NCBI GenBank assembly: GCA_933822405.4
Contig: CAKOGP040000002.1
Coordinates: forward strand, 543,851-607,850
Reading direction: 5' to 3'
From: Cylindrotheca closterium
Lineage: Eukaryota > Bacillariophyta > Bacillariophyceae > Bacillariales > Bacillariaceae
DNA length: 64,000 nucleotides
Positions within the stretch are counted from its first letter, which is position 1; every line of letters begins with the position of its first letter. Positions 22,121 through 32,146 of the stretch are shown here, in pieces. The notes below the pieces were generated by a model. The model did not search any database. It saw nothing but the letters and a program-made list of their open reading frames with translations, and was not told where the DNA came from. Position numbers and translations under genes: made by a program.

Positions 22121-23582
22121 CTATGCAACGACAGCCGCAGGTTGTGTTCTGTAACCAAGTCTCGTTCCTTTTGAATCTTTGTTGTTCTCATTCAATCTAG
22201 AGTTTTCCATACCACCCAACTTTTCGAGAGTGATAAATGCTGCATCATGGCTTTCCACATCGATCGACCAAGAATCTCGGAACCTTCCCAGAGAAGAGTG
22301 ATTCCAAATATCTCGAACCAAGAAATCACAGTGGCTACCATGTTCATCATGTGAGCAATCCGCATATGGGATATTTGTAAAGTTGGCTGTCAAAGTACGA
22401 GTCTCGTTTGCACTGTTCATCAACAGCACTGCTACTTTGTTTTTCGCGATGGGCTTGGAAAGATACTGATACTCAGGGAGAGATATAGCAGAGGCGCCCT
22501 CCGACTCCAGCAAGACGGTCTGATTGGCTTGGTCGTAAACTCCACCGGATTCCCCAAAATAGGCTTGGTTGACTGCCAAGATTTCATCATTGGCAATAAT
22601 GTCCCATATCCGATCCATCACGTCATCATCATTCACATCATGACTCAAGATTAAAGGAGACGAGACGATGGCCCACCCTGCAAAGTGACTTCGAGTCTCT
22701 TGAATATTCAACCCTTGGCGGACCCCAATTTGCAACATATCGGCATAGGCCCAGCACCCAGGGTAGCTGGAATTGGTGGCCCGATAAGGCTCAACTGTGC
22801 CTAAACATAAAGAGATGGATAATAATTAGCACCACGACCGTCAAAATTCGATTGCCAACCATCGGTTTGTTCGTACCTAAATTGTGCATGATGGATGGAT
22901 AGTTGTTTCGAATGTCCACGCTGGTTCGATAAAAGTGATAGGTGGGACATCCTTGTCCCAGCAATGGGTCGTTCTTATCGCAGTGCTCCACAAGGATTGG
23001 ATTCTTGGGAGAAAATTCAGTAAGATACTTGTCCCAAAGTGTCAAATTCTTCTCGTTTCCACATCCGTCAATTTTTAGACCAGAATATCCATAGTCCACA
23101 AGTGCCTTGGAATCTTGCCGAATTTGCATTTCGCATTCGCCAGTGGTAAAGTTACAATGATCATTACAAGCGCAATTGTTGGAATACCAGCCAGCAGTCA
23201 AGCCAAGACTTTTGGCATGGTCGGTCATATTCTTCATGGAGGGAAAGCGATCGTAATTGATCAGTGGGTTCCCCTCAGCATCATGGTAGTGCATTCCAGG
23301 TGCGGCCTGTGGACTCTTACAAGCTTGCCAAGTATCGTCTAGACCAACATCGCAATACCCCAAATCGCAGAGTGAAACCGGATACCCTTTCCAATTCTTC
23401 CTCGTTCGATTCACCAATCCATTCATAATAGCAACCAATTCGTATTGATGGACATTTCCAACGTAAAGATTCCATGAGCGCCAGCCAAGGGGAGGCTTCA
23501 GTGCCAATCCATCATCTTTGGCATTGGCCGCAGACTGTTTCAACAGTAGAAGGGCGGTGACGAGTATGAATGACATAGTCAT
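22121..23582 (-). CDS. Alpha-galactosidase, GH27, secreted or vacuolar
   Basis: Two exons, 23582-22877 and 22800-22121 (76-nt intron), encoding 461 aa. The join gives IMHNLG-TVEPYRATN. A signal peptide covers residues about 1-20 (FILVTALLLLKQSAANA). The GH27 barrel starts PPLGWRSWN, with LGYCDVGLDDTWQ next. The nucleophile Asp is in YSGLKIDGCG and the acid/base Asp in RTSVDIRN, both present. A beta-sandwich domain follows. Several N-glycosylation sites (NMT, NFT, NLT, NQT, NHS) fit secretory passage. It releases terminal alpha-galactose from glycans or glycolipids. Its 3' end faces the AP-1 mu start across 156 bp. Confidence 0.93.
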
Positions 23583-23785
23583 TGCTAAATCAGTATTATG
23601 TCATCTTGTCGTCGATATCTGAAATCGCAAGATACAAAATAATTGCGCGACGAAGAGAGCGCAGGTACCTGGTACGAGTAACCTGCAAAACACAGAAGCT
23701 ACTGGTGCCCTACAGTATCATCAATATATAAAATGATATCTTATTAATATTTAAAATATATAAAAAGGTTGATATTTCCAGATTC

Positions 23786-26645
23786 CTAGGCATCATCCGA
23801 GGCTGCGCTAGAATCAGCTGTCTTCTCTCCGCTAGCATCCTCAGTGGCCTCGGCACTAAGTTCTCCGTTCGCCTTCTCGTCAACAATCTCGACTTCCACA
23901 ACTTCCAATGGAGGGGCTTCAACAGTGGCAACCGCAGGGCCGGCCTCTTCTTCCTTTTTCTCTGAGGCTTGTCCAATGACTGCGGCTACAAAAGGGCTCT
24001 TTGCTGATACTTCCGACAATCGCCCAGCAATAGCATCCTTCATATCTGCTTCGTCTTTCTCCTCCTCGGAAATAACTTTTTCCAACACTTGCTCGTCGCC
24101 TGGTAGGGATGGCTTCTTCACTAGCACGGGTTGCTTCTTCGCCCGCTCAATTCCCAATTGAACCAAAGCCATGTCATCCTCCGACATCCTACCGCTCATA
24201 ACTTCCTTTCGCTTTGTTTCCAGGATGGCATTAACTTCTTCTGGGGATCCTCCCAACGCTTTCAGAACGGCTCCTCCAAATGGCAGAGTCAGTAATACGT
24301 TGTCCTCTGGAAGGATTGGCACCATTGCAGCTACGTCGAGAGTCGATTGCAACCGGTAGGCGTGGTCCTTATCCCGGGCTCGGGCAAAGATCTTTACATC
24401 AGGGTACCATCGGCGCAAGGCAATGACAGCACGGGTACATTCCGCTTGGTCCGAAATACAAACAATGACTGCCTTTGCCTTGCCGACATTGAAGGCATCG
24501 GCAACTTCTTGGCGACCGATATCTCCATAAAACACTGGAAGACCAGCGTTTCTGGCGGCAATGGCCTTGTTCGGGTCTACTTCAATAGCGACGTACTTGG
24601 AAAGTTTGCGATCAAGCAAGTCACAGACAACCTTTCCGACGGCACCATATCCAATGACCACGGCAAAGTCGTCACTTTCTTTGATTTCATTGGCATCGCG
24701 ATCTTCTCCAAGGTAATGGGTGAAGTCACTGTTTTCTTCAAGCTTCTTGGCAACAGCAGCACCAATGGAACTCATGGCAGGGGTTAAGGCCATGGTCAAA
24801 CTGACGCATGTCAACATGAGTTTCGTGGTGGGTTTGTCAAGGATACCAAGCGATCTGGCAAGACCAAAGGCGACAAAGGCAAATTCTCCACCTTGACTGA
24901 GAATAAGACCAGTCTGTTGCGAGACAGAGAGACTCAATCCAAAGGCCAAACTGAGCAGAGTTGTAACGATGGCCTTGATACCCAAAATACCAGCAACGAC
25001 GCAAGAAACGAGAGGCAAGTTGGAAAGAATCAAGTTGACATCAATTTCAAAACCAACGGTGACAAAGAAAAGTCCAAGTAGGACACCGCGGAAGGGGGCA
25101 ATGTCAGCCTCGACTTGGTAGCGGTACTTGGTTTCAGACAACAACACACCAGCAAGGAAGGCTCCCAAAGTGTTCGACAAACCCAGACCTTCAGTCATAA
25201 AAGACATTCCAAGGACTGTCAAGAGGATTAATCCAAGGAAAGCTTCTTGAGACTTGGCCGAAGCCACAGTCTTAAACATAGGGTTCAGCAAGTAGCGTCC
25301 TGCCAACGTGATAGTACCCAATGCAATACCAGCCTTCAAAACAGCACTTCCCAAAGCTTGGGCGAGACCTCCACCGCCTCCAGCCAAGATGGGGGTGACG
25401 ACCAACAATGGAACAACAGCCAAATCTTGGAACAAAAGAATTCCAAAGGCTGCCTTTCCAAAACGAGTGGCCAATTGATTCTTGTCCTTGAGCAATTGCA
25501 AGACAAAGGCGGAACTGGAAAGCGCAATACCTCCGCCAAGAACCACCAAGGCAGGGCCAGGAAGACCAACCATCTTTCCAACACCAGCGACAGCAAGGGC
25601 TGTACACAAGAATTGACTCAAGCCAAGTCCAAAGACATCACGCTTCATACTCAACAAACGGTCAACACTCAATTCGATTCCCATTTCAAAAAGGAAAAAG
25701 ACAATACCGAGTTCAGCCAGAGTCTCAGTGGTATGAACACCGCTGATAAGTCCCCATCCATTGGGTCCCAACAACATTCCAGATGCCAAAAATCCAAGAA
25801 TGGGCGACATGCCAGCCTTTTGACAGATTGGGGTAATCAAAGCAGTGGCCAACAAGAGCAACATGGTATCTGACTTGGGGCCAGACATGTAGTTGCCAAG
25901 TTCCACCATGGCTTCCATGAATGTCTTGGAGGTAGACTCGGCGGCAGTGGATACCGCTTTCTCCACTTTGCTCTTTTGTCCCATCTTGATGGGAAGAACG
26001 GGTTTGGAGGCTTCTCCTCCGCGAATTTCGATATCAGGAGTGGGAGAATTTCGGACCACGTTGATTTCCTGAGCATTGTTGTTCATGTGAGCAGTAGGAT
26101 TATGGTACGACTCTCCAACTTGGTGATTGGAAGAGACAAGAAGCGACAAGGCGACAGCTGCAGCTGCCAACATGCTCCTGCCTCGCTTTGTCTTCCAAAA
26201 TAGCACCTTGGACATCCATGTCTTGGTCTTGGAGGCAAAGCGACGGCAGGATTGGACCTTTCGCTTTGCCCAGCTGGGTTCGTTGGGATCATCATCTCGG
26301 GCAGTCTACGTAGCAAGAGTAGTAGAGGGTCACGTGTGAGATTGGGAGTTGTTGTGGTCAATGCTTGGCTTCAAAAATCAGAAAGCAACCTACCACATCG
26401 ACGCAAACATCATGTCGAGCTTTCAAAGTAGAAAATGATGTTCTTGGAGAATTATTCATGTATTTAAATGACGACTCTCTGGAGATGGAAGTTAGTGAAA
26501 TTCCAGGAGATAGACCCGGTCTGTTGGTATTGAAAGCATTGGATTGCGTTGACAAAAGTGCCAACAAACATAGCAACAAAACTCGCATCGAACCTCCAAA
26601 TATTATCGTCTTTCTAACTGAACTATTCATTGTGTTGGCCTTCAT
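23786..26645 (-). CDS. Plastid K+/H+ antiporter, KEA/CPA2 family with RCK domain
   Basis: Two exons, 26645-26394 and 26305-23786, with an 88-nt intron (GTAGGT donor, TACGTAG acceptor). Exon 1 supplies plastid targeting: MRVLLLCLLALLSTQSNAF-N, a signal peptide with the diatom A-F site. Three in-frame Met codons exist (26645, 26630, 26588), giving 923 to 904 aa; 26588 gives the cleanest signal peptide. Exon 2 continues TARDDDPNEPSW and has a 12-helix CPA2 exchanger domain with ELGIVFFLFEMGIEL, the ion-site LLFQDLAVVPLL, and GLGLSNTLGAFLAGVLLSE. An RCK (TrkA-N) Rossmann domain follows (VVIGYGAVGKVVCDLL). Plant and diatom KEA3 sits in thylakoids and tunes proton motive force and photoprotection. 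The tail is acidic, and no EF-hand is seen. Confidence 0.9.
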
Positions 26646-26990
26646 TCCAGTAGAGTCGGAGAGGGACCCTTTCTGGTGAAGTAGATACGTTTAACAACAA
26701 GTCAAAAACAGCAACAAGAGCAAGAGTACTGAAGAGCTCCGATGATGAGACCTTTGACCGATTGGATTCATCGTCCACCATCACCACATGCGTGTGCGTT
26801 CTCCAACTGAAAAAAATAGTGACGGAAGCGATCCCCAAATATTGTGACGTCAGTCTACTGTCTGATGCGACATATGCATGAGAGTGGCAAAACACAAGAC
26901 AAAAAAGGAATACTGTGATATTCATGCACGAAAAAACATTGAAGATGATGCTGTTGGTTTCCTAATATTTGTTGACCACAGCCCAGACTA
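26646..26990. promoter_or_regulatory. Divergent promoter region, KEA / sulfotransferase-like genes
   Basis: 345 bp between divergent starts. A perfect palindromic TGACGTCA lies at 26845-26852. TGACGT is the core of the CO2/cAMP-responsive elements described in diatom carbonic anhydrase promoters. A role here is inference. Confidence 0.5.
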
Positions 26991-28127
26991 ATGAAGCTAG
27001 GAGGCAATGTTGTGCGAACAATACTGGCTAGCATTACGCTTTTGGCATTCTTGACGGTGATTGGTCAATTTCGGTCGCTGCATCGGCTGATGAACAACAA
27101 CGACTCGAAACCCATGAATACACTCACCCCGGACTATGTATTTACTTGGACGCGTCCTTCCATTTCATCGTCCTACAATCCAAGCAACCAGTCTTCAACA
27201 GTAGTATCAACAACCCATTCGAATTTTACTGTGGAATTTCCGCTGTGTCTAGTTCACGTGGGCAAGGCAGGCGGTTCCTCCATATCCTGTGGATTGGGAT
27301 TGATGTATGCGGATTGCGAAGGCATGCCTCGGGACGCTTTGCCAGACACCCATTACTTTCACATCAAGCGCAACACTTGCCCTTTCGACACCACACGAAC
27401 TTACTTGGTGACACTCCGAAACCCAATCACCCGGCTACAAAGTTGGTTCAACTTTGAAAAGACTATCATTCCGTATCGAAAGAACAAACAACAAGAAGCC
27501 AAGGCCATAAAACAGAGGGGGAGACTCTTCACCGAATGCTATAGCGATTTTGAGTCATTTGCTTCTACTGGACTACAGCCCCTCAAGGAACCAATTCAAG
27601 CCGTGAGAGTGGTAGATATGAGTTGTCCTGAACGTGCTTGGGCTGCTGCGGTTGGTGCTCGGGCCTTTTCGTATCACGAGTATTATAACTACGAGCACTA
27701 TTACAATGGTTTCCATATGCACAAGGGAGATGATGGAAGCCATGTGTCTATTCAAGCCCTCCGATCGGAGCACTTGCAAGACGACTGGGCGACCGTCTCC
27801 AGTGAAGAATTATTTCGTCAAGTGAACAAGGGATCAAAGAATCACACCAACGCCTCTCCTTCCTTGCCCACCAATGCAATGGCAAATCTCTGCCATGCAT
27901 TGTGTTCTGAGATCCAATACTACAAACACTTTCTCTCCTTGGCAGAGAACCTCAGCCCAAGCGATGTAAAAACTTCACTTCAAGAGCTGACCGCAATGTG
28001 TCCTGATGAGACCGAAACGGTCCGCGAATGCCAAGGCCTTCCTACATTTCCAAAACTAAGAGTACCTGAAGGAAAGTACGACCAAGAAACCAAAAAAAGA
28101 TTTTACGAAGTGAACACCGAAGCGTAG
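26991..28127 (+). CDS. Sulfotransferase-like type II membrane protein
   Basis: Single exon, 378 aa. One signal-anchor helix at about residues 9-26 (RTILASITLLAFLTVIGQF) suggests a Golgi type II protein with a lumenal catalytic domain. HVGKAGGSSISC near residue 93 resembles the 5'-phosphosulfate-binding loop of PAPS sulfotransferases of the sulfotransferase-2 kind. TRTYLVTLRNPITRLQSWFNFE near 140 matches the 3'-phosphate-binding region of that fold (R-x-P-x-x-R-x-x-S). Several Cys residues and N-glycosylation sites fit lumenal exposure. Acceptor glycan or protein is unknown. The family is common in diatoms, where sulfated polysaccharides are abundant. It converges with the first mannosidase across about 40 bp. 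Confidence 0.7.
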   Translation: MKLGGNVVRTILASITLLAFLTVIGQFRSLHRLMNNNDSKPMNTLTPDYVFTWTRPSISSSYNPSNQSSTVVSTTHSNFTVEFPLCLVHVGKAGGSSISCGLGLMYADCEGMPRDALPDTHYFHIKRNTCPFDTTRTYLVTLRNPITRLQSWFNFEKTIIPYRKNKQQEAKAIKQRGRLFTECYSDFESFASTGLQPLKEPIQAVRVVDMSCPERAWAAAVGARAFSYHEYYNYEHYYNGFHMHKGDDGSHVSIQALRSEHLQDDWATVSSEELFRQVNKGSKNHTNASPSLPTNAMANLCHALCSEIQYYKHFLSLAENLSPSDVKTSLQELTAMCPDETETVRECQGLPTFPKLRVPEGKYDQETKKRFYEVNTEA

Positions 28128-28166
28128 AGACTAGTTTATCATCACGACAGAGGTTGAAACACTCTT

Positions 28167-31100
28167 TCAACTCTTGACAGTAACTCGGAAAGTACGAATG
28201 TCCATCGGTTGCAGCTCCACTGCAGTATCTTTCAGATCAATGCTAGTACCATTGGAGGACAGTGATGCACTGGCAGTCCATACCAGTCTTGACTTTTCCC
28301 AGTCTTCAATCTTCTGGTTTCCAGACAAAGTCAGCTCGACAACCTCGGTAATTTCATATTCAGGCAGACAGTCAACAAGATCGACTGCCGCAGGATTTGA
28401 CAGCTCGTCATCTTCTCCCAGTCCATACTGATGTCCAAGTCGTATCAAAAACTGCTTCTCCGATTTGGAAGAGGTGGCGTCTGTCCACCGGCGGCGAGTT
28501 ATCAACATCACATTTGCAGGCAAGTCTTTCCCGATGCCTGTAATGCTGGACGCTTGCACAGAAAGGCCCTGCATTCCCTTGGAGGATCCCACAAAGACTA
28601 ACGGATCTGCAAAAGAAGAGTCCATCATCGAGCGGGCTAGTGTAGCGCCACCCTTTCCGCCAACCATTATTCTGTGCTTTCCTCGGACAACAAGACCTCT
28701 GCCATACCTCGTGGCATTTCCAAATGGTGGGTATGGTGTCACCCCACCATCGGTCTCATTGATCGGTTCACCTACGCCACGAGAATCGTCCGCAAGAGTT
28801 CGTCGGTGAACCATCAGCTCAATCGACCCATCATGCAGCGAAGCGCCTCCTTGACTTCTGTCAACAGCAATGGCGAAACCAGATGTCTTGGATTCATCTT
28901 CGACATAGATTGCAGCATTCACTGGATAGTAGTTTCCTGCCACCGGCTCATATACATCGAGATCCCATGAAGGGCGGTAGTTCTTTCGACGTTCCATGAA
29001 TTCTCGACCATTGGAGTCGGTGTAAAAGGTGCCAGAACTTTTAATTGGACTCCAGAATCTTGAAACTACTTCTTTTCCGACTCCATCGGCAACTGGAATG
29101 GGACCAACGGTGTACTCTACCTCCAGATGAGGTTGTCCAGGCAAGATGCGATACGTGGATTGGATCCACGGTTCGTCATACTCGATGTGAACCTCCATGA
29201 AGCCAGCCGTTTGTTGGAAGTTGGCAGACTTTGGTTTCACCGTGATGAGTTTTTGATCGGGTGAACTCGGGCGAAAGATGTAAGCCCCCGAGTTTTGCTT
29301 ATCGCTTTCATACTTTCCATCGATGTTGTAGTCCCATGATGTATAGTATCCCCACTCGTGAGAGGCTTCCAATGTGAAATTGGATGCAGTAATACTCTTT
29401 AGCTCTCCGGTGGTTCTGTGATAAGACAAGCAGAGGCGATGAGTTATTGACGACATGAAACAAACATCTGTAGGCGAAGGCAAAATGAAACTTACCCGTC
29501 AAAAACAGCCGTCACCAGACCATTCGAGTACTCGACATCTTCCTTCCTGCTATCGGACTCAGAAGCCAGAATCCTTTGCTCAGTAGTGACAGAATCGAGG
29601 AAGGGTTCGTCATCGTCGATCGACTGTGAGTCAGAGCCACCAATGAATGCCACTTGATACATCTTGGCACCCAACGCAGGAAGGACGCCTGTATCCAGCG
29701 GCAGCACAAACGATGCTGCTCCGGTAGCTGTACTTTTGAGTGACGGGAGTGATGAAATGATCGTTGCAGTACTGTTCGGATCGCCACCTGACCGAACACT
29801 GTACAAACCAGCAGAAGAGACTGGCAACAGAATTGGGGTCCATCGAGGTTGGCCTAAAGCATTGTACACAATCACGCTGACAGTGGTGCTGTTTGGTTCG
29901 TGTGTTCCAGCCTAGTGCAACATCAAAAGGGTCAATAATAATCACCAATTGCACCTAGGGACACACAGTTCAAACTACTTACCTGTGAAACGTCACAAAC
30001 CGTTTCATTCAGCTTTTGACAAAGAGTCAAGTTATCAATTGTCGCATTCAATCCAAATACAAGTCTACCGAGTTTTGCAGAGGTAACTGAAACAGCAGCA
30101 TCAATTCCTTTCTGTAGTCTCTTGGAATAATCGTTTGCGACATGTTGCTTGGCAGTTCCCGACACTCCGTCATGATGCTGTATTACCCCAAGTGCATCCT
30201 CAAGCTCGTATATTGCAGCATCCATTTCATCACAATCGCAAGGGGCACCATCGACGTCCGCCATTGTTTCAATTTGACGAGCGGCAAGCAAAAAGGAAGA
30301 CCCAACACGTTCGTGTCGTTTGAGACTTGCCCTTGACGTAAAGTATCCCGTCCAAAAGCCGTGTTCCCGGTCAGCATAGGGAAAGAAGTCATCTTTCTTG
30401 ATACCATATTCCACTTTCCGAATGCCATTGACCGTCTTGTCTCTTTGTGTTTTGAGTAATTCGTCGTGCTTGCATTTAGTATAGTACTCTGGGGAAGAGA
30501 AAAAGATATTGACTTGTTCAAATCGAGGAGAGAAGATTTCAGGAATGTCAATAATGCCTAAGCCCTGGAACATGTTCAGAGAAAGGATCAATTTGTCCAA
30601 GTTGGCATAATTGTAACTGGCATGTTGATACTGTCTCCGATCAATAGTGAGAAATATGACTGAAGTGTCGAATACAGAACTGACGGAACTGAACGTACAT
30701 GAAAATCCGAGCCCATCGTAATCATGATATGATTGCCTTGCGACATGTCAGCTTGGACTCGAATCAGGTCCAAGAAATCTGTCATATGAGACACAAGCGC
30801 ACTTTTATTCATCGGCAACAACGACGGATCGCCACATCGTACTTCATCAAAACAAAATCCTTGCGGATTGCCATAATTACCAACATAGCTCCCGGTAAGA
30901 CCCCAGAAGATCGTGGAATCGTCAAGGTTCTCACTCGCATTCCACAAACCTTCACATGACCTTTGAAGCTGACGTAGGCGAAGCTCCTGATAATCCATGC
31001 GTCCAAAGAAGAGAGCGTCGAAACCCATCTTATGGGTGAACAGAGAAGCTTGTGAAGCTGAATGGCCAAATGGGTCAAGCTGCCACCCCACCTTTGGAAT

Positions 31101-31889
31101 AACTCCCAGCTCTCTCTTCAGGAACTCGTGTCCCAAAGTGGTTTGATCAATCATTCCCATGAAATGCGTCGCTGCTTCATCTAAGGAGAATAAAATGAGA
31201 TATCTTAGTATACAGCTTCCGATGAATATTTCATATCGCCACTCTTCCAGTCATGACCTCAACTCACCATGCATGCTCCATCCTCCATTTGAAAAAGACA
31301 ACTGCTTGTTGGCTACCAAATACCGAACCGAATCCTTCACAGCATCGGTCTGCTGGTTCCACCACATACTGAAGAACTTGGATTCGACATAGGTAAATGT
31401 CCGACTCTCATGCTCCAGGAGAGAGGCCACGGCTGTGTCAAGAATATCCTTGACACAAACATGTTGAATTGTATTATTAAGACCATAGTAGTATTGATCG
31501 ACAGTTTTCAGCCATCCAACATCGTCGTGGGTATGAGGAACGACATGAATATTCAATACTCGGGGATCGTCCATATTGGCCGATAGCTTTTGAGGCGAGA
31601 AGTCGGTCTTGAGTTGGCTCTTATTATTTGGTGAAACGCGTCTTTGTTCCTGATTGGATTGCCCTTTCCACGATTTAGCGTATCGATTCTTGTTGGCCAT
31701 AATTTCAAATAGGCATCCCAAAGCAACAAGTACCGATATCCCTAATTTAATGGTGAATGCCGGAAAAGTATTTCTGTGGGAGATACCATTCTTGAGGGAT
31801 CGGCGTGTCGATGATGACTCATTTTGTTTCGCGGGAGACAGAGCAACATCCTTTTCTTCATCGTCCTTCTGAACATATTTCATTGTCAT
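28167..31889 (-). CDS. Alpha-mannosidase GH38, tandem copy A
   Basis: Five exons: 31889-31268, 31180-30699, 30630-29983, 29911-29496 and 29415-28167, giving 1138 aa. The ATG at 31889 is preferred because copy B starts at the equivalent place (M-T-M-K, then DEEKD). An upstream in-frame ATG at 32012 would add 41 basic residues. A signal-anchor helix follows (KLGISVLVALGCLFEIMA). GH38 hallmarks are intact: Zn site HVVPHTHDDVGW, the exon join WSMH-DEAATHFMGMIDQ, and the nucleophile Asp in GWQLDPFGHS. GVIQHHDGVSGT also matches the family. It most resembles lysosomal/class II alpha-mannosidases that trim N-glycans or degrade glycoproteins; the anchor suggests Golgi or vacuolar membrane. Exon 5, intron 4 and part of exon 4 are identical to copy B. 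Confidence 0.92.
28187..29582. repeat. Identical tract shared by mannosidase copies (member A)
   Basis: By eye this 1396-bp stretch is identical to 32167-33562 at a constant offset of 3980. It covers exon 5, intron 4 and the end of exon 4. Sequence diverges at once on both sides. Confidence 0.85.
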
Positions 31890-32146
31890 GAATCTATACC
31901 TCTCCGCCGCTGCACTTCTCTGCCTCGAATGCGACAGAAAAGAAATGGGTAAGGAAGTAGATTGAAGCAACACCTTGACACCGGTACGAATACTCCTTCG
32001 GATGCGTATCATCGTATCAGAAAGAAGATCTTCCGACTCATCGGAATGAAACTATTACAACCTACTGTACGCTACCAGTACTATGGGGCCAGATTATGGT
32101 CTCCGAGCTATAAAACAAAACTTAACATTATTGAAGGTAGAGACTG

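Noticed and set aside
30588..31160. Fragmented, broken mannosidase reading frames taken as a pseudogene.
   Set aside because: All frame changes coincide with good GT-AG introns in conserved phases, and both copies keep the Zn site and nucleophile.
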